In this document: one piece after another, positions 48,101 through 58,673 of the stretch
Position numbering within the stretch: position 1 is the stretch's first letter
Layout: each line of letters starts with the position of its first letter
Assembly (NCBI GenBank): GCA_963576725.1
Contig: OY755242.1
Span: forward strand, 26,719,858 to 26,783,857
Direction of reading: 5' to 3'
Source of the DNA: Azorinus chamasolen
Taxonomy: Eukaryota > Mollusca > Bivalvia > Cardiida > Solecurtidae
DNA: 64,000 bases
Notes under the pieces: model-generated
The model's database searches: none
What the model was told of the DNA's origin: nothing
What the model saw: the letters and a program-made list of their open reading frames with translations, nothing else
Translations under genes and position numbers: made by a program

Positions 48101-48698
48101 AACGCTCTATATAACGGATACTTCGTTATTTATGACTCCTTTTAATTTGTATCTGACAGCCACATCTAATATAACCGCAGTTCACGGACGGGTGGAAACA
48201 GTTTTAACTGTTTCATTCCTTGGGCGAACTGTTTCATGCGCGAAACGGAAACGTATAAATCTTCATGTGCAAAACGGGTGCGCAGAAATGCGATGGACAT
48301 TCAGAGGTTTTCCACCGGTTGCTTTTCAAATGCTTATTTTTGATATATTATTGACTGCAAAGTGCAAACTCATGATGTAACCTTTTGTTAGATTATTTCT
48401 TATCTAATGGAACCGATTTTGAGTCAGTTTTACACAAGATACCCGAAGTCGGGCCCGAACCTCAAACAAAACGCCGTATGTAAACATGCAAGCACTCCGT
48501 TAACACTGTTCGTTTTCCGCAAACGGTAGCTTCTTGTGAAAATGCCGAGATTCGGTGACGTTTTCATGGAAGATTAAGGAAATGTGCTCGAAAATAGAGA
48601 CTCGCTTAGGACAAAAATGTGATTTCCTATGAATAACACTCTGCATAGAACATTAGGTAGCAAAACAGTTATTTCATGTGTTTTTGGGGAACAGTCAC
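48101..48698. other. unassigned stretch
   Basis: A 98-codon open frame (48084-48380) has no known motif and overlaps a MITE end. Not called as a gene. Confidence 0.3.
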
Positions 48699-48781
48699 AA
48701 CTATTCTCCCTTGGTGTCAGGGAAGACATTTTGAACTGTAGCCCTAGATCTTACCTGACACCTCGGGAGAATAGTTTTATT
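48699..48781. repeat. inverted repeat
   Basis: AACTATTCTCCCTTGGTGTCAGG pairs with CCTGACACCTCGGGAGAATAGTT around a 40-base loop. Family unknown. Confidence 0.75.
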
Positions 48782-48889
48782 ACAAGTAACTTTCATTTTT
48801 TCAACGGTACAGAAATGACTGCTCCTCCCATTAGTTGAACATTTCGTAAGCCCATAGAGGCGCCGCACTAAATGCGCGGGTGCCATTTA

Positions 48890-49437
48890 CATGTAAAAAG
48901 AAAACATTTAAATGAGAACCGGACCCACTTATCGCTAGTGTACTCAATGATTGAGCTGCAAAGAGTAATTGCAGAACAGTAATAAAGGGTACGACAAAAA
49001 CGACAAAGTAGAAAGATCCGACGTCCTCCTTCCGTTTCCGGATTTAAGAGGTCTTCATAGAGTATTAAGCCTTTCTTGTCGACGTACATATAAAGATGAT
49101 GCAGCGTGACTGCCAACTGTAAAATGGTTGACACCAAGACATGCAATATGTTGTAGTACTATAGGATCATGTCCCTTTTTAATGCATTTTTAACATATTT
49201 GATGAACAAAGTGAGAAAATTGGTATGTCCAATAACTTTACGAAGTTTGTAAATCACATCACCATAAAATTCAGGATGTGAAATATCGTGTCGCATGCGC
49301 GCCTTAAGATTATACTTGTACTTGCCAATAAGTGAGAGATTTCGATAATAAAATTTAGATCTAATGGTTTTCTGTGTTTATGATATATATATATATATAT
49401 CCTTGCTTAAGCCGCTTTTCGGTTAAAGTGAGATTTC
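48890..49437 (-). pseudogene. Penelope-like reverse transcriptase 3' fragment (copy 3)
   Basis: Minus-strand sequence aligns by eye with the C-terminal part of the element at 61035-61937. It holds the YYRNLSLIGKY region, then GVIYKLRKVIGH-like sequence, and the post-ORF segment with LLNPETEGGRR. A TATATA run (49382-49400) replaces part of the coding region, and several frameshifts are present. It ends near 48890 with no clear terminus. Confidence 0.8.
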
Positions 49438-49439
49438 AC

Positions 49440-49910
49440 TTAGAAGTCACAGTAGAAGTCATTATCTTGGTCCCCTAGTCACTCCTCCACAGCAGACATC
49501 AGCTCATCGTCATCATCAAATTTCAGCCCAGGAAAGAGAGGGAAGTCGCTGGGACTAGGTCTGGTGAGTAGGGTGGATGAGGAAGAAATTCATAATCACA
49601 TTCGCACACGGCTTCCATCACAACTCGGATGGTGTGAACTGGGTCGTTGTCCTGATGGAGCAGGATCCCACGACGGACCCCCCCCATCCATGATGGATTG
49701 GCGCGCCTGCTTCAGTAAGTCGGCATGATAATCCCCATTCGGCTAGGTCTGATGAATAGCTCGGGGTTTTCAGAGCGGGTACTGGTGATCGGCAATCCTG
49801 ACCGGGGGTCATCGTCTAAACCCTCTCTCTGCTACGTTGGAATTGCTTCACCCAGGGTTTGATAGGGTCTCCATAAACAGCCATCAATCACTCTTTAACC
49901 TGTTTTTAAG
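49440..49910 (-). pseudogene. mariner-type transposase remnant
   Basis: Read on the minus strand across frames: VKQFQRSRERV, DYHADLLKQARQSI, GILLHQDND, RVVMEAVCECDYEFLPHPPY, SPDL and DDELMSAVEE. The HQDN and YSPDL motifs carry the second and third catalytic Asp of mariner-type DD34D transposases. Stops and frameshifts are frequent, so it is dead. N-terminal DNA-binding region and TIRs not seen. It directly abuts PLE copy 3. Confidence 0.82.
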
Positions 49911-51385
49911 ACTGACCCTCTAGGACTAAAATCTTGATCACCGCTCTGTACTAAGTTTTGTTCATTTTTGGCCAACTCACTAGGGGTATGCCTCTTTATC
50001 GAAGTGCTGAAACTAAATGATTACAATAATCAAGATAATCCATTATGTACTCAATAGTTAACAAATTGATGCACATCAGGCGTGAAGACATTAATCAATC
50101 TGAATGGAAAAAAATGCCCGAGGCTCAAAACTTTTTGATATCCCCTCGTAGATGAAAATTTGACCCTTTAATTCATATAAATGCGTTAACGATAGAGTGT
50201 TGTTTGCTTATGAAATTTTAACAGATCGGATTCTACAGTTTCTAATGGAAACGAGGGTAGGACAATTGTCCCATCGGACAATTGCCCCTGGTAACAATAG
50301 CCCTTTAGGACGAGTGTCCCTTGATATTTAAAATATAAAAGTATGTTGCGGTAAAATAATCTATAATAATTATATAATATAAATAAATAGACAGAAAGCT
50401 GTGTAGACCATTTGGCACTCAAGTAAAGTATACAAATAGCATAGTCCATCATTAGAAAGTACTGTAGATACTAGTAACACAAATAGCATAGTCCACCATT
50501 AGAAAGAAGATACTAGTCATATTTCCACTATTTGTCTCTGTGCAACTTAAATGAAAAACTTCTGTTTTAACTATTTGCCTGCTGAGTGCAACTTAACTGA
50601 TAATAAATCGGTCAATGGTTTCTCAATGGCTTAAACGAAACAGAAGTAAGTGGAAGCCACTTGTAACAGGTCGGGGTTTCAGCATACATCATTTTTATAG
50701 CAGGCAAATATATATGATAATATGTATCTCCCCTTTAATAGAGTAATTATATAAAATTCTGTATCAATTCGGGTCACTATATAGGAATATAAAAGAATAA
50801 CAATACATACACGTTTATGTTTATTTCCTGATTGCGTACACATAGGGGACGTGAGCAGTGTTGCACTTTTAATTACTGCTCATGAACAGACTCAATAAAA
50901 CTGAGTCTGCAATGTTCTCTTTTCACATTCCTCTTTTTGCTCATCTTATCAAAATTTCCCCTTTTATTTAGTTTACATATAAACTGTTTACCCACATATC
51001 TGAAAATTCTTGATACGGCTGTTGAAAAATGGATCTGAAATGATATGCTTATTCGGGGGCTGGGTCGTAAAGGAAAACCTGGTAAACATTTTTTAACTTG
51101 TTGAGATGAAAAAGATATTCAAAGGAATATATGTATTGTTGGAATGCGTTACAGATATCAACAGTCACTTACCGATATCAACAGTCACTTACCAAGAATC
51201 CCTGACATCAAACGACGGCTGTCTATCCGTTCTCTTAGAAACTATAACTATAAAGGGCTGGCAGAGCATCTGTCTTAAATCTTGGATTATTTGATATTGA
51301 AGGTCACCATGAACACATCATATTCCAAACTGTAAACCATCTTTCCGTGTTTTGGTAGCACCGTACACCCATATATCGTTACTAC
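49911..51385. other. unassigned stretch
   Basis: Contains GGACAATTGTCCCATCGG and GGACAATTGCCCC (50261-50290), a motif often seen at ends of other DNA transposons. The segment ATAGCATAGTCCACCATTAG (50440-50505) is partly duplicated, as is ACAGATATCAACAGTCACTT (51150-51190). No gene recognised. Confidence 0.35.
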
Positions 51386-52486
51386 ACTAAAAGTACAAAA
51401 ATGAGTCATGCAGGAAACACCACATACAGAACAAACACTCGCCCGAACAGCAACACAAGGAAACAGCAAATGTACATAAGTAGAAAAAACAACAAGAGAC
51501 GCACAAAGACAAAACAAACATACACTAGGAGGAAGATGGAAGTACCGCCTTGGAACGGTCAGTGACAAAAGTCACCGGGGGGTTAAACCGGTTTATGGGC
51601 GCCCAACCTCACACTTATTCCATCCCCATCCTAAAAGACAAACAGTGTAAATAAACGTATCACCTCTCCGACTAATCTACAACAACCGCGACGGCAAATA
51701 CAGTGGTAAAGTGCATGTATAACAAAAAAAACATTTAATTGAACATACTGTATCCACCTATCGCTAGTGTACTCAATGATTGAGCTGCAAACAGAGTAAC
51801 TGTAGAAAAGTAATAAAGGGTACGACAAAAATGAAATAGTACAGATATCCGACATTCTCCTTCCATTTCTGGATTTAAGAGGTCGCCTTCATAGAGTACT
51901 AAACCTTTCTTGTCGGCGTACATGCAAAGAGGCCAGCGTGATTGCCAACTGTAAAAGGGTTCACAACCAAACATGCAGTATGTTGTAGTACTACAGGATC
52001 ATATCCCTTTTTAATGAATTGTTTTATATATTTGATGAACAAAGTGAGAAAATGGGTATGTCCAATAATTTTACGAAGTTTGTAAATCACATCACCATAA
52101 AATTCAGGATGTGAAATACCGTGTCGCAGAAGCACCTTGAGATTACATTTGTACTTGCCAATAAGCGAGAGATTTCGATAGTAAAATTTAGAGAAAGTTT
52201 TTCTTAGTTTATGGTATCTATATCCTTGTTTAAGCAGTTTTTCAGTTAAAATGAGATTTCGACTGTTAAAATCGTCAATAGATGAACAAGCTCTAGCAAA
52301 ACGAATCAGTTGAGATGTATAAACCCCGTAAGATGGAGCACGGGGAACATCCCCGTCAAGATGAGGAAAATTTACAATATTAAAATCAAAATCATCTCTT
52401 TTGTCATATATCTTAGAAGAAATCATTCCATTATTAATTTTAAGGTCTAGGTCAAGAAACGCTGCATAATTGTCGGACGGGTTAGC
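51386..52486 (-). pseudogene. Penelope-like reverse transcriptase fragment (copy 2)
   Basis: A 175-codon intact stretch (52426-51899) matches residues from about 130 of the 61035-61937 ORF to its end, nearly identically (ISSKIYDKRDDFDF, SPEFYGD-type region, VVLQHTACLVVNPF). It is followed by the conserved 3' region to about 51386. The catalytic part is missing: the copy is cut at 52486, where a pogo MITE begins. Confidence 0.88.
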
Positions 52487-52638
52487 TCTCTATAACGGCC
52501 ACTGAATTACATAAAATATTTTGTGTAAACGGCATGTGGCTGCGTTCTGTTTTACTTACACCTTGCTTTAAGCAGCCACCTGCCCTAAATACCAACTAAT
52601 TAACACAATTTAGTGGCCGATATAGAGAAGTTTTACTG
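52486..52638. mobile_element. pogo-type MITE, subfamily 2, left end missing
   Basis: CTCTCTATAACGGCCACTG to GAGAAGTTTTACTG. The first nine or so bases and the left hairpin arm are absent. The junction with the PLE shares a CT. Confidence 0.8.
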
Positions 52639-52642
52639 TAGT

Positions 52643-53407
52643 AGCAATTATGTCGATACTAATTGTATAGAGATCAGGTAAAGCTTAAAGAAGATTGGAT
52701 CAAATTGAAAAATATTTTAAAATCAACATACACAGTTTTGAATAAAGTTCTTATCAATATTTTCCTACACTAAATCTATTGATATACAGCCTATTTTAAT
52801 ACATTTGCATCATTTGAGTGTATTATTATCGCTATATAGCCGAAACGAACTGATTAAAAATAGCATCGACACCGAGAGTTTCGGCCAATGGCGGTTTCTA
52901 TGTTATGTTTTTGTCCAGACTTTTGCTGTTTATTTGTTTTACTTAAATGTTGGATAAATACTTTCCATTTGTTTGCATTTCGTTTTCTCTCATTTTCATT
53001 CTGTTACTTTGATTTTTCTTGTTTCTATTTTTAAGAATGTATTTCTAGCCAAATTGACATTTTTCTTGCCCTGTAACACGTCTCACTGAACCATGTTTTC
53101 TGTAACGGTCATGTTCTCGAAGAACGAAGTCGAGCTATTGTGATCACTGGATCGTAGTTGAAGGCGTTGACGTCTTCTTCTTCGGTGACGTGCAAAAACT
53201 TTAATGTAGCTGATTAATAACAATGTATAAGAGGTATCAACATGAAACTTCATAGGTTGGTAGATGTCTTTGAGGACGCGTGTATGCAGTGGACAAGTAC
53301 CAAATCAGACGAGCATTGGCGCCGCACGCGGTCCTTGTTTTTTTCTTGATTTATTTGGCACTGCAAATGTATTTTCTTGCATGAACTATGTACAGTCATT
53401 TATTCGA
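52643..53407. other. unassigned stretch
   Basis: No gene or repeat recognised. Confidence 0.3.
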
Positions 53408-53981
53408 TCAATGTTTTATTAGCGCCATCGAAAAAAATATTTGAGTGATTTCCTCGCGTTTACTAGCTATCAAGTCCTTGAATATATCGACTTTTGGCAC
53501 CTCCCATTTTATGCAACTGCTATTTACTTGTTTATTGCTCGAAATACCGATATTTTCGTTTACACATGCAAAACCGAATTTTAATCTATTCAACTCAGCA
53601 ACAGCAAAATCTATTACATACTGAAAGTCGCACACATTTTATCATAAGAAGATAGTTTTTCCAAGTGGCTTATATTTTTTGTATTTCAACTGCCAGTGGA
53701 TCAAAGAAATCAATATAATTTACATAAAATACATGTGAGCCCTTAGGTGTAGTATATGTTGAACATAAATATACATTTTCGTTAAAGGGGAATAAATCGC
53801 TGGTACGTTTCAGCCAAATTTTACCACGCTTGTCTTTTTTAACAATGTGTATCATATCTGATAAAGATTTCGCATGATATTTGGACGTTCCGCCGTTAAA
53901 TCGGTCCTCCTTTGTATTACATTCTGAAAGTAAGACATCCGTTGAAAGCAAAAGCAGCAATGCGAAAAGAGGAAATTGCAA
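53408..53981 (-). pseudogene. LINE endonuclease-domain remnant
   Basis: Two minus-strand open stretches (53981-53670, 53635-53408) read as the APE-type endonuclease region of a non-LTR retrotransposon. STDVLLSECNTKEDRFNGG resembles the DIxxLSET motif region. KIWLKRTSDLF, NVYLCSTYTTPKGS and IDFFDPLAVEIQKI resemble the following strands. The second stretch (IKWEVPKVDIFKDL) fits the linker after the endonuclease. The hydrophobic start (MQFPLFALLLLLSTD) looks like a signal peptide but is the natural beta strand. Reverse transcriptase not present. Confidence 0.6.
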
Positions 53982-54043
53982 ACTCGGTTTTATTGATACT
54001 GTTCGTGAGCTGGTATTAAAAGTGCAACACTACTCATTTTTGA

Positions 54044-54200
54044 TTTCTACTATTTACCCAAAAGAACTCAAATTCAATAAAGCGAACCCTTCCGACAATT
54101 GTACAGCTTTTCCTGATCTAGACCTTAAAATTGACAATGGAATGATTTCGTCTAAACTTTAAGACAAAAGAGACGAATTTGAGTTTAATATAATATGAGG
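54044..54200 (+). pseudogene. Penelope-like fragment (copy 4)
   Basis: Encodes TIYPKELKFNKANPSDNC, then DLKIDNGMISSKL and a stop, matching a middle part of the 61035-61937 ORF. It ends abruptly at AATATAATA, then TGAGGGAATGAG-TTAA, a family C-type end. Confidence 0.82.
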
Positions 54201-54213
54201 GAATGAGTTAACA

Positions 54214-54432
54214 CAGCTGTTTCGTCTCAACACTGGATTCTCTTTATACAACAACTATTTCAGTGAAATATTCTCAATACCTAGTACAGCCCGTTTAAAA
54301 AAATCTAGTTGTAATTTCTATTCTATGAATAAGAATCATTGTAACAAAACCAAGTATTATTCAAAACCTATGCTTTTTCAGTCACAGACAGAACCTCAAA
54401 AGTTCGTCAGTTTTAAAATAATAGGATAAAAT
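54214..54432 (+). other. unassigned open stretch
   Basis: About 73 codons without a stop (FRLNTGFSLYNNYFSEIF, then IPSTARLKKSSCNFYS). It directly follows the PLE piece. Possibly a retroelement fragment; not recognised. 54433-54898 holds nothing identifiable. Confidence 0.25.
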
Positions 54433-54898
54433 TTGTTGGAGCACGGCTATTTAAAGAGGTGGAGCGAAGACAGAATTTTCGCTTGCTTTTCTAGAGATCA
54501 CAGTTATTCAAATGTTATATCATGCTCTTTCATTAACAAAACACAAAAGCAAAATAAACAATAAAAAAAACAATGCAATTGATCCATTTTTTCGCAATAT
54601 TTTTGTTGAATCTTACAATTTCGGTTCTATAATGATTAAGCCCCGTCCCTTTTAGATCGAGCTGAATGGTTGTAATTAACGTACCGATCCGGCAGCGAAA
54701 GCGTGGTCGGTACCACTGAAGGATCGGTCATGTTCATTCGGGGAAATATTGCATAAGCAAACAAAGACACACGTATTATAAAATAAATCAGTCCGACTAC
54801 GTAAATTTTCTACCGAGGATATTCATGTAAACGTAGCCTCCATGTCCATTTATACTGTTACTGTGATGCACATCATTTCTAATGATCTGTTGGCCGTA

Positions 54899-55102
54899 CA
54901 GTAAAATCTCTCTATAACGGCCACTAAATTACACCAAGTAGTGTGTGTGAAAGGCATGCGGCTGCTTAAAGCAAGGTGAAAGTAAAACAGAACGCTCCTA
55001 TAGGAGCGTTCTGTTTTACTTTCACCTTGCTTTAAGCAGTCACCTGTCCTAAATACCAACTAATTAACACAATTTAGTGGCCGTTATAGAGAGGTTTTAC
55101 CG
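54899..55102. mobile_element. pogo-type MITE, subfamily 2
   Basis: CAGTAAAATCTCTCTATAAC to GAGAGGTTTTACCG, TA on both sides, 204 bp. Centre GCTCCTATAGGAGC. Confidence 0.93.
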
Positions 55103-55173
55103 TATAAAGTATCCTCGTCATGTCGTGAGTCGCCGTATTAACACTTTATTTGCCCAGACCTTCGGAGAATTAA

Positions 55174-55326
55174 CATTTTCGCTGCCAATGCCGGATCTGT
55201 GATTACCTATGCAAACTGTTTGGTACTGTTACTATGTTTTTGAAACAAAAATGAAGAAAATCAAAAGAATGGAAATTTGTAGCAGACGACAAAGTTAGCA
55301 GACGACAGAGTTTGGCAGCGAAGGGG
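55174..55326 (+). mobile_element. piggyBac-type MITE, family D, hairpin deleted
   Basis: TTAA 55170-55173 and 55327-55330. Ends CATTTTCGCTGCCAATG and TTTGGCAGCGAAGGGG. The core is reduced to GCAAACTGTTTGGTAC. Confidence 0.88.
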
Positions 55327-55330
55327 TTAA

Positions 55331-55863
55331 TTATCCCAAACATTTTCATTTCCATTAAACATTAATTTCACACCCAAACAAAATTCTGTCGATACAATTA
55401 TTAGTTTTCCAAATATCTACTATTTTATGTCATATATAGTGCCATGTTTTACACTCATAAACCAACCGATGCATTTCAAACATGTTTTCACAATTCTTGA
55501 TAAATCAGTCCTTTTATTATCAAAATTCCATAAATACGGGTACATACTGTCATTGATTGTTATTAATAAACATGATTAATGGTGAATTATCAGAAAAGTC
55601 AAAATTAAAATATTTCACCTGTTTCCCTCCACATTGTACACATACCTGAAATTGTAATAACTGTGAAAGTCTCCCTACAGAAGTAATTCTTCTTCTATTG
55701 TTCCTCGTAAAATCTCAGAGTATAAAGGGTCTAACAAATTGTTTAAGTACTTTGTAAGTATTACCTAAGTACGAAGGAAGGCATTCTCGGTGGGAGGTAG
55801 CGAACACTGTTTAAACACTGAAACATATGTCTAATAGGTCATCTGTGTATTCCTATTAAAAGT
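55331..55863. other. unassigned stretch
   Basis: No gene or repeat recognised. Confidence 0.3.
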
Positions 55864-55867
55864 TTAA

Positions 55868-56074
55868 CCCATTGGTGTCTCTTAAAACGGACATATACAC
55901 ACGATGTAGACTCATATCAGAGGGTTCCTGGAGGAGCCCTCTAATCAGGATCTGTAATATAAACGGATTACACCAGCACATATTTTGCTGGCTGCGCCCA
56001 CTCAACGTGAAAAGTCGATGGGCTTCAAAATAATATCTGGACGGGTTTTCCCTAAATGATACGGCTATTGATGG
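55868..56074. mobile_element. piggyBac-type MITE, family Q
   Basis: TTAA 55864-55867 and 56075-56078. Ends CCCATTGGTGTC and GGCTATTGATGGG. Core GTAGACTCATATCAGAGGG with centre TTCCTGGAGGAGCC. Only copy seen. Confidence 0.82.
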
Positions 56075-56078
56075 GTTA

Positions 56079-56829
56079 AGTTCGCTGAACAGATTTATTG
56101 ATCATAACTGCAACACATTCTTTGCGATCAGTTTATTGTGCCCCACGTATGTCTGTATTAATGAGCAATTTAAATATTTCCAATAATATTTCACTAACTC
56201 AAAAGAAGAGCATTTCCCATCATGATGGGCAATCCACACTCATTACTGATCGTTTGTAACACAATTCTCTATTGAGTTGTTTTATGTTTAAGAGTTTAAG
56301 AAAGAAGGATCTTCTTTAATTCCTTCATTTATAAATCACATCTTTGCAAACAGAAATGGCACAGATCTGACAGTGCCAAACATTGTTGTTTACAAATGCC
56401 ACTACAATCTCCAGCTAAATATGAATGATGTTATTATTCTTTAAACCAATATTCATCAGGGGGAATAAACTAACCACAGAATCTCATTCAAACTCAAGGG
56501 AAGTAACAGAGTAATCCAACTGAAATGAGCTCATTTTGTATATTTTTGTGCCAAAGGAGATAATTAACAGCTTAACAATACCCCTCATTTACAACATCAC
56601 AAAAGCCATATACTACATGGACCATGGTGTGAAGCGTTGATGATTGGTGAAGATGTGGATGATATCATGACGATGATTTCCGTTACTCCACCACACTTTA
56701 AACGCGGTGCATAGAATATAACCGCCAACATGAATTCCGTGTCGTTCTCATCAGAGGGGACAGTTATTTCTAAATACCCAAGCAGGCGTACACTATTCCC
56801 GGCGACAACCGAGTTCTATATCACAACAG
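56079..56829. other. unassigned stretch
   Basis: 56335-56480 may be a worn family B piece (GCAAACAGAAATGGCAC, AATATTCATCAGGG). No gene recognised. Confidence 0.3.
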
Positions 56830-57298
56830 GTGTCGGCCCGGTGAGATTTCACTTCCGGACCGGATCGTAAATAGTGAATATTATTGGTATGATATATCTG
56901 CTGGTTCCTGTGTGGAGTTTATGCTGTATTTTTTTTTGGTTGAAAATGAATTATTTTTGATGTTGACAAGACATTGACAGTGCTTATTTCTTTCCATTTA
57001 GGTCCCCACCCCCTCATTCGGATGGATATTAAAGAGGCAGTGCTTGGGTCGGTCCTATTTTTTGATAGTGTGTTTTGGACAGTGTTTTTATTCAACGGAG
57101 GATAGTGGAAAAAGTAGACGGTGGTTGTATAATCAAACTATGAATTGATTTAAATATGCTTAAACAAAGGGGAAGTGTTCATAGATGAACACAGTTCGCA
57201 GGGTTCGACCCAAACCTTGTTGTGGTCTAGGCTACAGGGCCTGAAAAAGAGTCATTTTTACATGGATTATATAGGGCGAAATCTGACCGGGCCGACAC
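56830..57298 (+). mobile_element. TIR element R, copy 1
   Basis: GTGTCGGCCCGGTGAGATTTC at the left end and GAAATCTGACCGGGCCGACAC at the right end are inverted repeats with one difference. Interior GGACAGTGTTTTTATTCAACGG is shared with 62600-62916. No clear target duplication, superfamily unknown. Confidence 0.82.
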
Positions 57299-57698
57299 GT
57301 ATATGAACAAACTGGTTTTTCACTGTGTCCAAAGTATTAGTATCATTTGGAAATCTTACATTGAGGTTTCCTGTGACAATATAAGTCAGTATGTAAAGCG
57401 ATTTTGATGAGGCTTCTCAAATTTTAATTTTATTAAAAGCTTGAAAATTTGACAGTTAATTTTGTCTGCTGTAAGCCCTGTAGGGTTTCTCCCCTTACAT
57501 ATATTTCGTAGACCCTCGAATGTCGTCTGCTAACTTGTACCGGACTACTTTGAACAAGGGCTGAGTGGTATTTATGCACATAATTTTCATTACATTTAAT
57601 ATGTGACAGTCTAAAATTTAATTTTAAAGATTTAAATTCAAATAAAATTAATAGATGCTTAATTTCTTCATTTATAATTTTGGAATCATTGTTTTCAG

Positions 57699-58107
57699 GC
57701 TGTGCAAAGAATCTGCATGCAAACACTGGTCTAGCTTCTAATATGCAGTGTGTATTATGGACCGGTTGCACAAATAAATATGGATACGGTCAGTTCCGTT
57801 ACAGGGACCCTAGAGACCATGACCCCTCACGGTTCCGGACTCGAACCGCCCGCCGAGTTGCTCTGTGTATTAAAGTCCGAGACTGTGATTTAGCCCCAGA
57901 AATGCATGCATCTCATTTATGTGGCAAACAGCTCTGCATGAATGAAGAGCATTAAACATTTTGTCCTTGGAAGATTGTAGAACAAGGAGTTTAAGACAGT
58001 TTTGTTTTTCTTCTTTATGGTGCAATGGACATTTCAATAGGGACGGAAAGCGCCTGCCTAACAGCCTTGAGCAGCTGATCAAAAGAGAGCCGCAGCCACC
58101 AGCTTGA
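57699..58107 (+). pseudogene. zinc-binding His-Me (HNH) endonuclease exon, frameshifted
   Basis: Preceded by a good acceptor (ATTGTTTTCAG at 57698). The first frame gives MQCVLWTGCTNKYGYGQF, then CIKVRDCDLAPEMHASHLCG and LCMNEEH. The second, one base shifted from about 57951, gives LNILSLEDCR, then FCFSSLWCNGHFNRDGKRL, and stops at 58105-58107. The pattern (CxxWxG...GYG, then HxSHLC...CxN..H, then N/S-x-R-x-x-C...CxGH) is that of I-PpoI-like zinc-binding His-Me finger nucleases, found both in homing endonucleases and in scattered animal genes. A single indel near 57951 breaks it. Whether it belonged to a mobile element or a host gene cannot be told here. Confidence 0.75.
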
Positions 58108-58213
58108 GTATTCGGACATGTCAAAACAGACTTCTGGGTATAAAATAATGGTTGACTTTTTAATCAGTGTTTTATTTATTTTGTATGTGAGTGGGGGACT
58201 GTTTAAAAATAGG

Positions 58214-58270
58214 CCCTGTTTCGGTCAGCATCAGACCTCATCAGACATTCTGCTGTGAATGATAACAGAG
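58214..58270 (-). ncRNA. candidate hammerhead ribozyme
   Basis: Minus strand, 5' to 3': stem III strand CTCTG ending in triplet GTT, stem I ATCATTC-ACAGCA-GAATGT with one bulged C, core CTGATGA, stem II GGTC-TGATGCT-GACC, core GAAA, stem III strand CAGGG. All invariant core bases are present and all three helices form, as a type III (open at stem III) layout. The cleavage triplet would be GUU, allowed but weaker than GUC. Hammerheads are known in Penelope-like elements, and this one lies in a PLE 3' region. Confidence 0.6.
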
Positions 58271-58430
58271 TTGATTTTTCTACATACGAAAAGACACCGC
58301 ACCAAACACCATCAAACAAGAAACGGACGGCACAGCCACAAGACAAAACATAATGGGACGCATATCAAGACGTAAAACATTAAACATTAAGTATATTAAA
58401 TTACAAAGCTTACCATAGGCTTAAGCAGGA

Positions 58431-58516
58431 GTACCGCCTTTGAACGGTCAGTAGCCAAAAATTGCTACTGGGGCTTAAACCTGGTGTACGGGGGTACCCA
58501 ACCTGGCTCTTATCCC
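58431..58516 (-). promoter_or_regulatory. conserved PLE 3' hairpins
   Basis: Minus strand AGTAGC...GCTACT hairpin, then ACCGTTCAAAGGCGGT. The copy at 62208-62298 has AGTGAC...GTCACT in the same place, so base pairs change together. Confidence 0.6.
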
Positions 58517-58673
58517 ACTTCAACCAATTCAAAATGTAAATACATGTAAAATCCCCCTCCAGACAAATTTACTCTGCCCTGCCACCGAAAGGCTACTGTT
58601 GTTATGAATTTGAAACTGAACTGACCTGCTGTTCAGTTTTGTACTCGTTAACAATGAGACCTTGTATCGATAC

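Larger units (their letters stand above)
58140..58620 (-). mobile_element. Penelope-like element 3' region (copy 5)
   Basis: Minus strand shows the same post-ORF segment as the copies at 62208-62298 and 51541-51625 (GGTTGGGTACCCC, then GACTGACCGTTC-like and AAGGCGGTAC). A longer tail than in those copies contains a hammerhead-like motif. No coding region remains. Confidence 0.7.

Noticed and set aside
48084..48380. 98-codon + strand frame
   Set aside because: No known motif, overlaps a pogo MITE end and has no splice or start support.
53670..53981. Small secreted protein with a leader peptide
   Set aside because: The rest of the frame resembles the endonuclease domain of a LINE, in which a hydrophobic beta strand before the DVLLSE motif is normal.
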